A DNA stretch of 64,000 bases from Saccharospirillum sp. MSK14-1. Its GTDB lineage: Bacteria > Pseudomonadota > Gammaproteobacteria > Pseudomonadales > Natronospirillaceae. Under the pieces are notes generated by a model. The model was not told where the DNA came from. It made no database searches and worked only from the letters and a program-made list of their open reading frames with translations. Positions 41,352 through 52,744 of the stretch are shown in pieces. A program made the translations under genes and the position numbers. Location: contig NZ_MIES01000033.1 in assembly GCF_003054965.1 (NCBI RefSeq), positions 868,001-932,000 of the forward strand, given 5' to 3'. Within the stretch, counting starts at the first letter, position 1. Every line of letters starts with the position of its first letter.

Positions 41352-44300
41352 TTAAACGTCGGCTGTTTTACCGCGTTTGCTGGCGATGAAGGCCTGGATG
41401 CGTTCACCCAGGATCAACATGCATGGCGTGAACACCAAGGTCAGCAAGCTGGCAAACAGCAAGCCGCCAGCGATGGTGGTGGCCAGCGCCGTCCACCATT
41501 GTGAGGAGGGCGCCCCGATGGTGACGGACCGTTCAAAGAAGTTGATGGTCAGCTGATAGACCATCGGCAACAGACCCAGAATGGTCGTGATGGTGGTCAG
41601 AATCACCGGGCGCAGACGCTGAGCACAGGTGATTAACGCCGCATCCATCGCAGGAACACCTTGCTTGCGGATGACGTTGTAGGTGTCGATCAACACGATG
41701 TTGTTGTTCACCACAATACCCGCCAGCGCAATGATGCCCACCCCACTCATCACCACAACGAAGCTCGCGCCGGTCAGGATGATACCGACCATCACCCCAA
41801 CCGTAGACAGCAGAATCGCCAGCATGATCAGGAAGGTCTGGTAGAAGGAGTTAAACTGCGTCACCAGGATGATAACCATCACGAAGAGGGCGATCAGGAA
41901 AGCGCCACCCAAGAAGGCCATGGTTTCCGCCTGTTCCTGCTGGTCGCCTGTGAACCGGAAATCAACACCGGAAGGCAGCTCACCGTCGGAACGGGCTTCA
42001 TTCAACGCCTGCTCGATGTCCTGAATCATCAGATCGACTCGCTGACCTTCGGCCAGGTTTATGTCGACGTTAACGGTCATGCGGCCGTCGGTTCGATAGA
42101 CGTCACCTTGCTTGTTCTGAGCCTTGCGATTGATGAAGTTACTGATGGGAACCTGAGCGCCATTAGAGGTCACGGTCAGTTCATCAATTTGTTCCAGGTC
42201 GCGGCCGTTGAACGGGTAACGAATCAGGATATCGACTTCTTCGTCGGCATCGTTGGGTCGATAAGAACCCAACTGAACGCCGTCGGTGATCATGCGAACC
42301 GCAGAGCCAATGGCATTGAGGCTGACGTTAAAGCGGCTGGCGGCTTCACGATCAACATCAATGAGCCATTCCAAACCGTCCAGCGGACGGTTGTCGTTGA
42401 CCGATTCAATGCGTTCATCGCGACCCAGTCGTTGCACCATGGCATCGACGGTGGCATACAGAGTGTCACGCGTCGGTCCAAAGAACTGCATTTGGATGTC
42501 GACACCGGTAGTCGGTCCCATCTGGGGTACCTGAGATTCGACTTTCAAACCGGGAATGCCAGAGGCGCGTTCAACCGCATTGCGCAGCACGGTGTCAGAA
42601 TCCGGACGGTGCTGCCAATCAACGAATTCCATCATCAGCGAGCCAATGGTGTCTTCGGAGTCCGTACGGCCAGGTACGGCAGAGACCGTGGTGGTGATGG
42701 TTTTCACCGATTCCATGCCCAGAACGCGGGATTCAACCTGTTTCACCAGCACATCGCGTTCTTGCAGCGAGAGGTTGCCTCGCGCTTTGACCACAATACC
42801 GCCGAAGTCTGAATCCACACCCGGGAAGAACTCGACGTTGGTGGAGCGAATCGTGAACAGCACAATGATCAGCACAATAACGCCGAACACCAGGCCCAGG
42901 GCCATCAACGGACGCTTCAGCAGCACGCTGAGGAAGCGAATGTAGACACCCAGACCACCGCGTACTTCGCTCAGGTCACCGTGATCAATGGCATCCATAC
43001 CGTGCTTTTTGTCTTCCGACACTTTGGCGGCTTTACCGAACAACGTTCCGAACGCGGGGACGGCAATCAGCGCCATGATCAACGACGCGCAGAGCGTGAT
43101 GATGACCGTTTTCGGCAGGAAGCCCATAAATTCACCGGCGATGCCCGGCCAGAATAACAGCGGCATAAACACCGCCAGCGTTGTCGCCGTAGAGGCGGCG
43201 ATGGGCCACGCCATGCGAGTCGCCGCTTCGCGATAAGCGCTTTTGCGATGCGCGCCTTCAGACATGCGTCGGTCGGCGTATTCGGTGACCACAATGGCAC
43301 CGTCCACCAGCATGCCGACACAGAGGATCAGCGAGAACAGCACCACGATGTTCAACGAAATATCGAGCATCGACAGCACCAGAATACTGGTCAGGAAGGA
43401 AGCCGGAATGGCCAGGCCAACCAGGAACGCTGAACGCACACCAAGCGCCGATACGATCACGATAAACACCAGCAAGGTGGCCAGCAGAACGGAGTTGAAC
43501 AAGTCATCCAGTTGCTGCTCGATCATCACCGAGTTGTCCTGGGTGTAGGTCACTTCGACCGCCTCAGGCCATTCCGGACGAATCTGGTCGACTTTGGCTT
43601 TGACCTGCTCGATGGTTTCGATGATGTTGGCACCGGAGCGCTTAACGATCTCGAGCGTAACCGCCGGCTGGCCATTCACACGTGACAGCGAATCCGGGTC
43701 TTTGTAGGTGCGTTGACCTACAGCGATATCGCGAAAACGCACGACGGTGTCGCCATCGACCTTCACCGGAAGATTGAGGATGTCGTCTTCGGTTTCGATC
43801 AGACCGGGGATCTTGATGGAGAAACGGCCTGCGCCGGTATCCATACTGCCTGCGGTGACCAACTGGTTATTGTTCGAAACCAACTGCACCAACTGGCTTT
43901 GTGAGATGTTGTAGCTGGCCATTTTGGCCGGATCGATAATGATCTCTGCCACTTCATCGCGAATGCCCTGAATCGGGGTTTCCAGTACGCCCTGAATCGA
44001 CTCCAGTTCAGTCTGCAAATCCTCAGCGATGTGGAACAGCACGCGATCATCCACGTGACCGGACAGCGAAACGTTCAGTACCGGAAACTGGGAGAGGTTA
44101 ATCTCCATGACTGTTGGTTCGTCGGCATCGGCGGGCAGTTCGCCCTTGCCGCGGTCGACGGCTTCGCGCACTTCATCCAACGCTTCATCAATATCGGCGT
44201 CGATATCGAATTCCAGCTGGAAGGAGGCACGGCCTTCACTGGCCGTACTGACCAACTCTTTCAGGCCTTCAACGCCTTCGAGTTCCTTCTGCAGCGGATT

Positions 44301-44495
44301 CACCAGCAGACGGTCGGCGTCTTCCGGTGAAATGCCGTCGAGGCCTGTACCGACATAGACATAAGGAATGGTGATGTCCGGATCCGCTTCTTTCGGGATG
44401 TTAATCAGCGCGACGATGCCACTGATCACAATGAGCCCGAAAAACAACATCACTGTCCGGATGCGGCTAAGTGCCGCTTGAATAAAACCGATCAT
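41352..44495 (-). CDS. RND efflux transporter, inner-membrane pump
   Basis: A 1047-residue resistance-nodulation-division pump with twelve predicted helices and two large periplasmic loops. The motifs VLLATLLVFIVIVSALGVRSAFLVGLAIP, CVGMLVDGAIVVTEYADRR (with the proton-relay Asp in helix 4) and IALAGIVVNNNIVLIDTYN are those of the HAE-1/multidrug and acriflavine-type group. It exports small molecules using the proton gradient with the adaptor encoded next to it; no outer-membrane channel gene is in the window. The ATG has GGGAG upstream. Substrate range cannot be told from sequence. Confidence 0.95.
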   Translation of the reverse strand: MIGFIQAALSRIRTVMLFFGLIVISGIVALINIPKEADPDITIPYVYVGTGLDGISPEDADRLLVNPLQKELEGVEGLKELVSTASEGRASFQLEFDIDADIDEALDEVREAVDRGKGELPADADEPTVMEINLSQFPVLNVSLSGHVDDRVLFHIAEDLQTELESIQGVLETPIQGIRDEVAEIIIDPAKMASYNISQSQLVQLVSNNNQLVTAGSMDTGAGRFSIKIPGLIETEDDILNLPVKVDGDTVVRFRDIAVGQRTYKDPDSLSRVNGQPAVTLEIVKRSGANIIETIEQVKAKVDQIRPEWPEAVEVTYTQDNSVMIEQQLDDLFNSVLLATLLVFIVIVSALGVRSAFLVGLAIPASFLTSILVLSMLDISLNIVVLFSLILCVGMLVDGAIVVTEYADRRMSEGAHRKSAYREAATRMAWPIAASTATTLAVFMPLLFWPGIAGEFMGFLPKTVIITLCASLIMALIAVPAFGTLFGKAAKVSEDKKHGMDAIDHGDLSEVRGGLGVYIRFLSVLLKRPLMALGLVFGVIVLIIVLFTIRSTNVEFFPGVDSDFGGIVVKARGNLSLQERDVLVKQVESRVLGMESVKTITTTVSAVPGRTDSEDTIGSLMMEFVDWQHRPDSDTVLRNAVERASGIPGLKVESQVPQMGPTTGVDIQMQFFGPTRDTLYATVDAMVQRLGRDERIESVNDNRPLDGLEWLIDVDREAASRFNVSLNAIGSAVRMITDGVQLGSYRPNDADEEVDILIRYPFNGRDLEQIDELTVTSNGAQVPISNFINRKAQNKQGDVYRTDGRMTVNVDINLAEGQRVDLMIQDIEQALNEARSDGELPSGVDFRFTGDQQEQAETMAFLGGAFLIALFVMVIILVTQFNSFYQTFLIMLAILLSTVGVMVGIILTGASFVVVMSGVGIIALAGIVVNNNIVLIDTYNVIRKQGVPAMDAALITCAQRLRPVILTTITTILGLLPMVYQLTINFFERSVTIGAPSSQWWTALATTIAGGLLFASLLTLVFTPCMLILGERIQAFIASKRGKTADV

Positions 44496-44507
44496 GAAGC
44501 TCTCCCG

Positions 44508-45599
44508 TTACTGTCCGGCTGCCAGATTATTACCACTGACAGCGACCGGATTGACTTCATCGCCGGCGTTAACGAAACCCTGGCCAACGACGATCAGACT
44601 GACCTGACGCGGCAGGCCGGTTACCCAGACACCGCCAGTGTCGGAACGCACAATACTGACCGGAGAGAACTCAACCAGATTGTTGCTGTTGACCGTTTTC
44701 AGACCCATCTCACCGGAATCATTAATGTTGAGTAACGCCGGGCTGACGTAGTGGCCTTGTTGCTCCGCCAGCATGATGTTGGCTTTAGCCGTAGCGCCAG
44801 CCAGGTTTTTCGGGCTGGACGGAACCGCAATTTCAACCTTAAACGTGCGTGTTGCCGGGTTCGCAACGGTACCAACAAACGTCAGTTCGCCGCTCAATTC
44901 TTCTCCGGTCACCAATGAAACCGTGGCGCTTTGGCCTGCACTGAGGAAATTGACGTCAGTTTCTGGCACTTCGCCAACGACACGCATGGGGTCATAGTCG
45001 TACACTTGCGCCACGATCTGACCGGGCGAAACAAAAGTGCCTACTTCGATGTCGAGGCTTTCCAGAACACCGGCGAAAGGCGCACGGATCTGGGTGTCAC
45101 GCAATGCCAGCTCCAGAGCTTCCAGTTGCGCTTGAGCGTTTTGGAATTGAGCTTCGGCCGCCGCTAGCTGCGAACGGTTTTGCAACCCCTGATTACCCAG
45201 TCGCTGTGCGCCTTCGTATTCCAGGCGAGCCTGTTCGAGATTGGCGCGAGCGGTGCGCAGTTGAGCGTTGAGATCACGCGGGTCGATACGGGCGATTAAT
45301 TCACCGTTATCCACCTGGTCACCGGCGCTTTTCAGCAGCTCAAGTACGCGACCGCTCGTTTCGCTGGCGATGGAAACACTGCGGTCTGGCTCGGTTACGC
45401 CGTTAATGGTCAGGCTGCGACGCACACCCTGAGCATCCAGAGTGCGAACCTGAACCTCTGGAATGAGGCTGGGTTGACTGTCAGCTGCGGTGTTGGGTTC
45501 GTCGACGGCATCGTCATTGGATCCGGTCAAAAGCCAGAGCAATGTCAGAACGACTAAGACGACGGCGATAAGGGGGCCTGTTGGGAGTTTTTTTGCCAC
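44508..45599 (-). CDS. RND efflux periplasmic adaptor (membrane fusion protein)
   Basis: A 363-residue HlyD/MdtA-type adaptor. It has an N-terminal membrane anchor (about residues 9-26), a Ser/Asp-rich linker, lipoyl-like halves flanking a long alpha-hairpin (about 95-165, LNAQLRTARANLEQARLEYEGAQ and LEALELALRD), and beta-barrel and membrane-proximal domains (QIRAPFAGVLESLDIEVGTFVSPGQ). The start is a GTG at 45599 with AGAGG upstream. It is the first gene of the two-gene pump operon, 12 bp before the pump gene, and divergent from uup. Confidence 0.93.
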   Translation of the reverse strand: MAKKLPTGPLIAVVLVVLTLLWLLTGSNDDAVDEPNTAADSQPSLIPEVQVRTLDAQGVRRSLTINGVTEPDRSVSIASETSGRVLELLKSAGDQVDNGELIARIDPRDLNAQLRTARANLEQARLEYEGAQRLGNQGLQNRSQLAAAEAQFQNAQAQLEALELALRDTQIRAPFAGVLESLDIEVGTFVSPGQIVAQVYDYDPMRVVGEVPETDVNFLSAGQSATVSLVTGEELSGELTFVGTVANPATRTFKVEIAVPSSPKNLAGATAKANIMLAEQQGHYVSPALLNINDSGEMGLKTVNSNNLVEFSPVSIVRSDTGGVWVTGLPRQVSLIVVGQGFVNAGDEVNPVAVSGNNLAAGQ

Positions 45600-45736
45600 G
45601 GAAAATCACCTCTGGGAAAATTATCGCAGACAGTAGGGGAAGCCGGTTGGGCTCAATAGTGCCAAAAGTAAGGCTGAGCCGCTTCATACGGGCTTTTCCG
45701 ATCACTTCAATCATGAATTTAAATTAAGGACTCAAG

Positions 45737-47638
45737 ATGAGCCTGGTTGTACTAGACCGCGTCAGTTTTTCACTGGGCGCTGCTCCGTTGTTGGATCAAG
45801 CCAGTTTGACGCTGGAGTCGGGAGACCGTCTTTGTCTGGTTGGCAAGAACGGTGCCGGTAAATCTACGTTATTGAGCCTGTTATTGGACCAACGCGTGGT
45901 CGATGAAGGTGAAATACGCCGTCGCCAGGGCACGACTGTGGCGCATCTGCAGCAGGATTTACCGACCGGCGATGATCGCCCGGTACGCGACGTCGTACTC
46001 GAAGGTCTTGGTAATCTCGGTCAGGTGCTGCGCGATTACGATCAAGAAAGCACCCAAGAAGCCCCCGATTTGTCTCGCCTGGATCGGTTGCAGCATGAGA
46101 TCGAGCGACAGGAAGGTTGGCAGGTTCAATCCACGCTCGATGCCATCCTCAGTCGGCTGCGCCTCGATGGCACGGTGGCGTTTAAAACCTTGTCCGGTGG
46201 TTGGCGCCGCCGCGTTCTGTTGGCGCGAGCGCTGATCAGCCGTCCTGATATTCTGATCCTCGATGAGCCCACCAACCACCTCGACATTGCCATGGTGGAA
46301 TGGCTGGAAGATTTCCTGCTGGATTACGCAGGAACCTTGGTGTTCGTGTCGCACGACCGTCGCTTTATCGACAAAGTAGCAACGCGCATTGTCGAGCTGG
46401 ACCGAGGCAAACTGAGCGATTTTCCAGCGCCTTACGGTGCTTATTTGGACGCCAAGGATGCGAAGCTGGCTGAAGAAGCCAAACACCGGGCGGCTCAGGA
46501 TCGCAAGTTGGCAGAAGAGGAAGCCTGGATTCGCCAGGGCATTCAGGCACGACGGACCCGTAATGAAGGTCGCGTTCGGGCGCTTAAAGCCTTGCGACAA
46601 GATGTGAAATCACGCCGGGATCGTGTTGGGCAAAGTGACTTTGATATCGAGTCGGCCGGACGGTCTGGTAAACAGGTGGTCAGCCTGGAGCACGCCAGCT
46701 TTGGCTATGGCGATAAAACACTGGTGCAGGATTTTACCGCCTTGGTACAACGCGGTGATCGCATTGCCTTGTTAGGCCCCAACGGCATCGGGAAAAGTAC
46801 GCTTATTCGGTTGATACTGGGTGATCTGGAGCCAACCGATGGCTCGGTCGAGCAGGGCACACGACTGGAAGTGGCGTATTTTGATCAGGCGCGTGCGCGG
46901 TTGGATCCGGAGTTGCGGGTGGTCGATGCGGTGGCGGAAGGGCGTGATTTCCTAGAGCTGGGCGGACGCAAACGCCACGTTATCAGTTATCTGGAAGACT
47001 TCCTGTTTACCCCGGATCGGGCGCGGATGCAGGTTCGCCAGTTGTCCGGTGGTGAAACCAACCGTTTGTTGTTGGCCAGACTGTTCAGCCAACCCGCTAA
47101 CTTCCTCGTGCTCGATGAGCCGACCAACGATCTGGATATTGAAACACTCGAATTGTTGATTGATCGATTGGGGGATTTTGACGGCACCTTATTGTTGGTC
47201 AGTCACGATCGTTATTTTATCGACCAACTGGCAACGCGTACCTGGGCCTTCGAAGGCGGCGGTGTGATTCGTCAGTATGCGGGTGGTTACGAAGATTGGC
47301 TGGCTCAGGGCGGTCGCTGGCCCGATGCCGGCACTGAAAAGGCGCCTGGAAAGTTGGCTCCCAAGCAACGTGGTGAGACAGCCAGCACAGCGCCAACATC
47401 TAAAAAACCAGCGGGTAAAAAACTCAGTTATAAAGAGCAGCGCGAGTACGATGCGTTGCCTGGGGAAATTGAAGCACTGGAGCAGCAGATTGCTCAGTTG
47501 GAGAATACCGTCGGTGCTGCCGATTTCTATCAGGGCGACCACACCCAGACTCAGGCCGTTTTGGATCAACTGAGTTCGGCCCAACAAGCACTCGAAACCT
47601 GTTTTGAACGTTGGGCCGAACTGGAAGAACGCGCCTGA
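45737..47638 (+). CDS. uup: ABC-F ATPase Uup
   Basis: A 633-residue ABC-F protein with two nucleotide-binding domains and no membrane segments. Walker A GKNGAGKST lies near residue 36 and signature LSGGWRRRVLLARAL near 155; the second half has GPNGIGKST near 346 and LSGGETNRLLLARLF near 438. A C-terminal coiled coil (about 560-633) distinguishes Uup from EttA. ABC-F proteins act on ribosomes or in precise excision of transposons (Uup). The ATG has AAGGA upstream. The membrane protein gene follows closely. Confidence 0.95.
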   Translation: MSLVVLDRVSFSLGAAPLLDQASLTLESGDRLCLVGKNGAGKSTLLSLLLDQRVVDEGEIRRRQGTTVAHLQQDLPTGDDRPVRDVVLEGLGNLGQVLRDYDQESTQEAPDLSRLDRLQHEIERQEGWQVQSTLDAILSRLRLDGTVAFKTLSGGWRRRVLLARALISRPDILILDEPTNHLDIAMVEWLEDFLLDYAGTLVFVSHDRRFIDKVATRIVELDRGKLSDFPAPYGAYLDAKDAKLAEEAKHRAAQDRKLAEEEAWIRQGIQARRTRNEGRVRALKALRQDVKSRRDRVGQSDFDIESAGRSGKQVVSLEHASFGYGDKTLVQDFTALVQRGDRIALLGPNGIGKSTLIRLILGDLEPTDGSVEQGTRLEVAYFDQARARLDPELRVVDAVAEGRDFLELGGRKRHVISYLEDFLFTPDRARMQVRQLSGGETNRLLLARLFSQPANFLVLDEPTNDLDIETLELLIDRLGDFDGTLLLVSHDRYFIDQLATRTWAFEGGGVIRQYAGGYEDWLAQGGRWPDAGTEKAPGKLAPKQRGETASTAPTSKKPAGKKLSYKEQREYDALPGEIEALEQQIAQLENTVGAADFYQGDHTQTQAVLDQLSSAQQALETCFERWAELEERA

Positions 47639-47660
47639 ATACTTTGACCGGGAGAAACGG

Positions 47661-48155
47661 ATGTTTGCCAATCTGATTATCTTATTTGCCATATTGACGG
47701 TTGCCGGTGCCTTTATGTGGCTTAAGCCCAGCGCCCATGATCGCCACTTAAGCAAGCTACGCAGTGCCGCTTTGGGGGAGGGCCTGAAGCTGTATAGTCT
47801 GAAGGTTCCGGATACCAGCGTTGAAGGTCGCGTCGGCGAGAAACATGAGCTGTGCACGCTCTACCGCTTGTTGCATTCCTTTCCCAAAGCACAGGCACCG
47901 TCATTTACGGTGCTGCGCACCACCGGTGTTTCCAGCGCTTTCCTGCCCGATGGCTGGATTTGGGCCGATGATAAACGAGCAACGGATGCGCAGATGAAGG
48001 CATTGGTTGGTTTTTTGAACGATCTTCCAGAGCACTATCGTGTGGTGGACGCCCAGGCCGACGGTGTCGGAGTCAGTTGGGATGAGCGCAGTGTCGACCA
48101 ATTACCTGCGGTTCGGGAAACGTTGCAGCGATTGGCCTCTATACTTTCGTTGTAA
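47661..48155 (+). CDS. Hypothetical membrane-anchored protein
   Basis: A 164-residue protein with an N-terminal membrane helix (about residues 2-20) and a soluble domain of about 140 residues with no recognised signature (LYRLLHSFPKAQAPSFTVLRTTG, PDGWIWADDKRATDAQ). It starts at ATG 47661 with GGGAG upstream; a longer in-frame reading to 47604 overlaps the end of uup and lacks support. It lies 22 bp after uup and may share its transcript. Function unknown. Confidence 0.75.
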   Translation: MFANLIILFAILTVAGAFMWLKPSAHDRHLSKLRSAALGEGLKLYSLKVPDTSVEGRVGEKHELCTLYRLLHSFPKAQAPSFTVLRTTGVSSAFLPDGWIWADDKRATDAQMKALVGFLNDLPEHYRVVDAQADGVGVSWDERSVDQLPAVRETLQRLASILSL

Positions 48156-48190
48156 CGGACATAATCGGGCAGCGGCAGAGACCGTCCTGG

Positions 48191-48257
48191 TTGACTTATA
48201 CCGGCCAGGGGCTATGGTAGGCGCCACAATCAAACAATCGTTTGAAACTGGTGTTTG
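48191..48257 (+). promoter_or_regulatory. fadBA promoter with two abutting PsrA-type operators
   Basis: The -35 TTGACT (48191-48196) and -10 TATGGT (48213-48218) are 16 bp apart. Directly downstream are CAAAC-AATC-GTTTG (48231-48244; perfect six-base arms when the flanking T/A are included) and GAAAC-TGGT-GTTTG (48244-48257). Both match the PsrA consensus (C/G)AAAC N2-4 GTTT(G/C) known from Pseudomonas, where PsrA represses beta-oxidation genes until long-chain fatty acid is present. The boxes cover the start region, so repression is expected. No psrA gene is in the window. Confidence 0.85.
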
Positions 48258-48390
48258 ATTCAGTCATAACCGGACGCTGTAAAGGCCGGTCAAAAGGGCT
48301 TGTCCAGTCGGGAGGAAGGCACCATTCACGTCTTCAGGCAACCCACAGGTCCAACGACAACCTGGACAGCGATACAAACGGAGAGCATCG

Positions 48391-50535
48391 ATGATCTATC
48401 AGGGTAAGGGCATTCGCGTCGAAGCACTGGATAACGGCCTGGCCGAGATGGTGTTCGACCTGCAAGACGAGTCGGTCAACAAGTTTAACCAGGCCACCTT
48501 GAACGAACTGGGTGAAGCAACCCAGGCGTTGGCGGCCAGTGACGTTAAAGGCCTGCTGGTTTCCAGCGCCAAAGACGCCTTTATTGTTGGCGCCGACATT
48601 ACCGAATTTCTCACCTGGTTCGCTAAGGACGAGGACGGCGTCATTGCCGATATCCTTACCGTTAACGAACTGTTCAGCGCATTCGAAGATTTGCCATTCC
48701 CGACCGTGGTATCCATCAACGGTCTGGCATTGGGCGGTGGTTTCGAAATGGCACTGTCAGCGGATTACCGCGTCATGTCGACCAAGGCCAAGGTCGGTCT
48801 GCCGGAGATCAAACTGGGCATCTACCCGGGCTTTGGCGGTACCGTTCGTCTGTCGCGCCTGGTCGGCGCTGATAACGCCATCGAGTGGATTGCCTCGGGC
48901 AAAGAGAATCGCCCTGACGCCGCCTTCAAAATTGGCGCGGTTGACGCCATCGCCGAGCCGGACGAGTTGCGTGATACGGCGCTGAGGCTGCTGGGCCGTT
49001 TGGTGTCTGGTGAAGTGGATTACAAAGCCCGCCGCGAGCAGAAAAAAGGCAAGCTGCAGTTGAACAACATCGAAAGCATGATGGTGTTCGAAACCGCCAA
49101 GGGGTATGTCGCCGGTCAGGCCGGTCGTAACTATCCGGCACCGGTTGAAGCGGTTAAAACCATTCAAAAGCACGCCGGTTTTGAGCGCGACAAAGCGCTG
49201 GCGATCGAAGCCAAGGGCTTCGCCAAAATGGCTAAGTCGCTGACGGCTGAAAACCTGATTGGTCTGTTCCTGAATGATCAGAAAATTAAGAAGATCGCCA
49301 AGGAACACGTTAAGCAGTCCAAAGAGGTTAAACAGGCCGCGGTACTGGGCGCCGGTATCATGGGTGGCGGCATTGCCTATCAGAGCGCCTATAAAGGCAC
49401 GCCGATCGTGATGAAGGACATCGCCGAGGAAGGCATTCAGCTCGGTCTCGACGAAGCAGCCAAGCTGTTGGCCAAGCTGGTTGATCGCGGCCGTTTGGAT
49501 GCACGTGGCATGGCGGATGTTCTGAACCGTATTCGCCCGACGCTGTCTTACGGTGACTTCGGTAACGTTGATGTGGTCGTCGAAGCCGTGGTGGAAAACA
49601 CCAAGGTGAAGAAGGCGGTATTGGCTGAAGCTGAAGGTCAGTTGCGTGATGACGCTGTCTTGGCCTCGAATACCTCGACCATTTCCATTACCGAACTGGC
49701 CACGGCGCTGAAAAAGCCGGAACAGTTCTGTGGTATGCACTTCTTTAACCCGGTGCATCGTATGCCGCTGGTGGAAGTGATTCGCGGTGAAAAGACCAGC
49801 GATGAAACCATCGCCACGGTCGTCTCTTATGCTCAGAAAATGGGCAAGACGCCGATCGTGGTTAACGACTGCCCGGGCTTCCTGGTTAACCGCATTCTGT
49901 TCCCGTATTTCGGTGGCTTTGCCATGTTGATGCGCGACGGTGCTGACTTCGAGAAAGTCGACAAGATCATGGAAAAATTCGGCTGGCCGATGGGCCCCGC
50001 TTACCTGATGGACGTGGTCGGTATCGACACCGGCGTTCACGCTCAGGAAGTGATGGCCGAGGGCTTCCCGGATCGCATGAGCCAGGACTTCAAATCTGCC
50101 ATTCAGGTGATGTACGACGAAAAACGCTACGGCCAGAAAAACAGCCATGGCTTCTATCGTTATGAAACCGATAAGAAAGGCAAACCTAAAAAAGTATCCG
50201 ATGAAACGGCGCACGAGCTGGTTGCCAGTGTCCGTGAGCAACAGCAGGAGCTGAGCGAAGAAGACATCATCAACCGCCTGATGATTCCGATGTGTCTGGA
50301 AACCGTTCGCTGCCTGGAAGACGGCATTGTCGATACTGCGGCTGAAGCCGATATGGGCCTGATCTACGGCATCGGCTTCCCGCCGTTCCGTGGTGGTGCG
50401 CTCAAGTACATCGACGACACGGGTGTCGCCGAATTCGTAGCGCTGTGCGACCGCTATGCCGACCTCGGCAAGCTGTACGAGCCGACAGCCAAACTGCGCG
50501 ACATGGCCAAAAACGGCCAGACGTTTCACGGTTAA
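48391..50535 (+). CDS. fadB: Fatty acid oxidation complex subunit alpha
   Basis: A 714-residue multifunctional enzyme of normal FadB length (E. coli 729). The N-terminal enoyl-CoA hydratase half has [26 protein letters not shown] and [16 protein letters not shown] (two catalytic Glu). The 3-hydroxyacyl-CoA dehydrogenase half has the NAD motif [12 protein letters not shown] near residue 323 and [16 protein letters not shown] with the catalytic His. It hydrates enoyl-CoA and oxidises the hydroxy product in beta-oxidation. The ATG is preceded by GGAGAG. Operon with fadA, 18 bp apart. Confidence 0.97.
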   Translation: MIYQGKGIRVEALDNGLAEMVFDLQDESVNKFNQATLNELGEATQALAASDVKGLLVSSAKDAFIVGADITEFLTWFAKDEDGVIADILTVNELFSAFEDLPFPTVVSINGLALGGGFEMALSADYRVMSTKAKVGLPEIKLGIYPGFGGTVRLSRLVGADNAIEWIASGKENRPDAAFKIGAVDAIAEPDELRDTALRLLGRLVSGEVDYKARREQKKGKLQLNNIESMMVFETAKGYVAGQAGRNYPAPVEAVKTIQKHAGFERDKALAIEAKGFAKMAKSLTAENLIGLFLNDQKIKKIAKEHVKQSKEVKQAAVLGAGIMGGGIAYQSAYKGTPIVMKDIAEEGIQLGLDEAAKLLAKLVDRGRLDARGMADVLNRIRPTLSYGDFGNVDVVVEAVVENTKVKKAVLAEAEGQLRDDAVLASNTSTISITELATALKKPEQFCGMHFFNPVHRMPLVEVIRGEKTSDETIATVVSYAQKMGKTPIVVNDCPGFLVNRILFPYFGGFAMLMRDGADFEKVDKIMEKFGWPMGPAYLMDVVGIDTGVHAQEVMAEGFPDRMSQDFKSAIQVMYDEKRYGQKNSHGFYRYETDKKGKPKKVSDETAHELVASVREQQQELSEEDIINRLMIPMCLETVRCLEDGIVDTAAEADMGLIYGIGFPPFRGGALKYIDDTGVAEFVALCDRYADLGKLYEPTAKLRDMAKNGQTFHG

Positions 50536-51729
<1,194 letters not shown>

Positions 51730-51750
51730 TAGCTTCCAACGAAAATAGAA

Positions 51751-51780
51751 AACGCCGACAGTCATGTCGGCGTTTTTTTT
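51751..51780 (+). terminator. Rho-independent terminator of fadBA
   Basis: The stem AACGCCGACA/TGTCGGCGTT with loop GTCA is followed by a run of T residues, 21 bp after the fadA stop. Confidence 0.95.
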
Positions 51781-51863
51781 GCGCCCTGTTTCTGTCTATC
51801 CCGCTTGCAATCAACCATTCGGCTGTTAATGATGTTGCTTCATCAACGACGCTAGCGGCGGCC

Positions 51864-52613
51864 ATGCGTCACGGTATACAAATAGATGGAACGCGTATCA
51901 GGCGGCCCTTGGGTTCAGGGTATCGATCGGTTCACCGCCTGCTAAAGCATTTGCAAGTCGTCGGCTTTAAAAACTGTCCGGAAGTGTTGGCGGTTGAAGA
52001 GCCGTATGAATGGCTGACGTTATTAGCGGGTGACACCTACGATGATGTGCAAGCTGGAGCCATTGCAACCCAAAACGCATTAATATCGGCAGCCGAACAG
52101 CTACGTCAGTTGCATGATTGTTCTGTGTCTTTTTTACAGCAACATACTGATTCATTCGATCAATGGATGTTGCCAGCCCAGCAACCGGCTGAAGTGATTT
52201 GCCATGGCGATTATGCGCCATACAACGTCGTTCTAAGTGGCAGTCAGGTTGTGGGTGTATTTGATTTTGATACAGCACACCCAGGACCAAGATTATGGGA
52301 CCTGGCTTACGCTGTTTATTGTTGGGCACCGCTAAAATCACTGGCGACCTGTTCTGAAGAAACCAAGACAAAATCTCTGATACGAGCACGACAGTTTCTT
52401 GATGCATACGGGGTTACGGTGGATCAGCGTGCATCACTGGTGAGTATGATGCTGCTGCGCCTGCAGGCATTAGTCGGATTTATGCGTGTTCAGGCTGATC
52501 GGGGTAACAAGAAATTCAGTGCGGATATACAGGATGGACATCTGGATCAGTATTTAGCCGACATCGATTATCTGCAGCGCCATGAAGTGTCGATCATGCA
52601 GAAGTTAAAATAA
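51864..52613 (+). CDS. Aminoglycoside phosphotransferase-like (APH/ChoK-type) kinase
   Basis: A 249-residue kinase-fold protein with the phosphotransferase core: Brenner-type motif ICHGDYAPYNVVLS at about residue 111-124 and the metal-binding FDFDTAHPGPRLWDLAYAVYC at about 133-153. It is short and the N-terminal lobe, where the ATP-binding Lys region sits, is abbreviated compared with typical APH proteins (260-300 residues). Substrate unknown; similarity is to a broad family including choline and homoserine kinases, so drug resistance is not implied. The ATG has only a weak ribosome site. Higher AT than the fad genes, by eye. Confidence 0.8.
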   Translation: MRHGIQIDGTRIRRPLGSGYRSVHRLLKHLQVVGFKNCPEVLAVEEPYEWLTLLAGDTYDDVQAGAIATQNALISAAEQLRQLHDCSVSFLQQHTDSFDQWMLPAQQPAEVICHGDYAPYNVVLSGSQVVGVFDFDTAHPGPRLWDLAYAVYCWAPLKSLATCSEETKTKSLIRARQFLDAYGVTVDQRASLVSMMLLRLQALVGFMRVQADRGNKKFSADIQDGHLDQYLADIDYLQRHEVSIMQKLK

Positions 52614-52744
52614 TCGATAGACAAATTCATTAAGTTTGGACCGAAAACGTCAGCATAATACCAGAGTCTGGTTGGACAACTTTGTGAATATTTTCTGAGC
52701 GGGTTCCGGTATTTATCCGCCGGTTTTAACAGGGTATGGACTGA

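Noticed and set aside
41661-42812. 383-codon open frame antisense to the RND pump gene
   Set aside because: Same reason: the opposite strand codes for a complete RND pump, and the antisense product has no domain or ribosome site.
51864-52613. Antibiotic-resistance aminoglycoside kinase
   Set aside because: Only the general phosphotransferase fold is supported; choline- and homoserine-kinase-like enzymes share these motifs and there is no resistance context.
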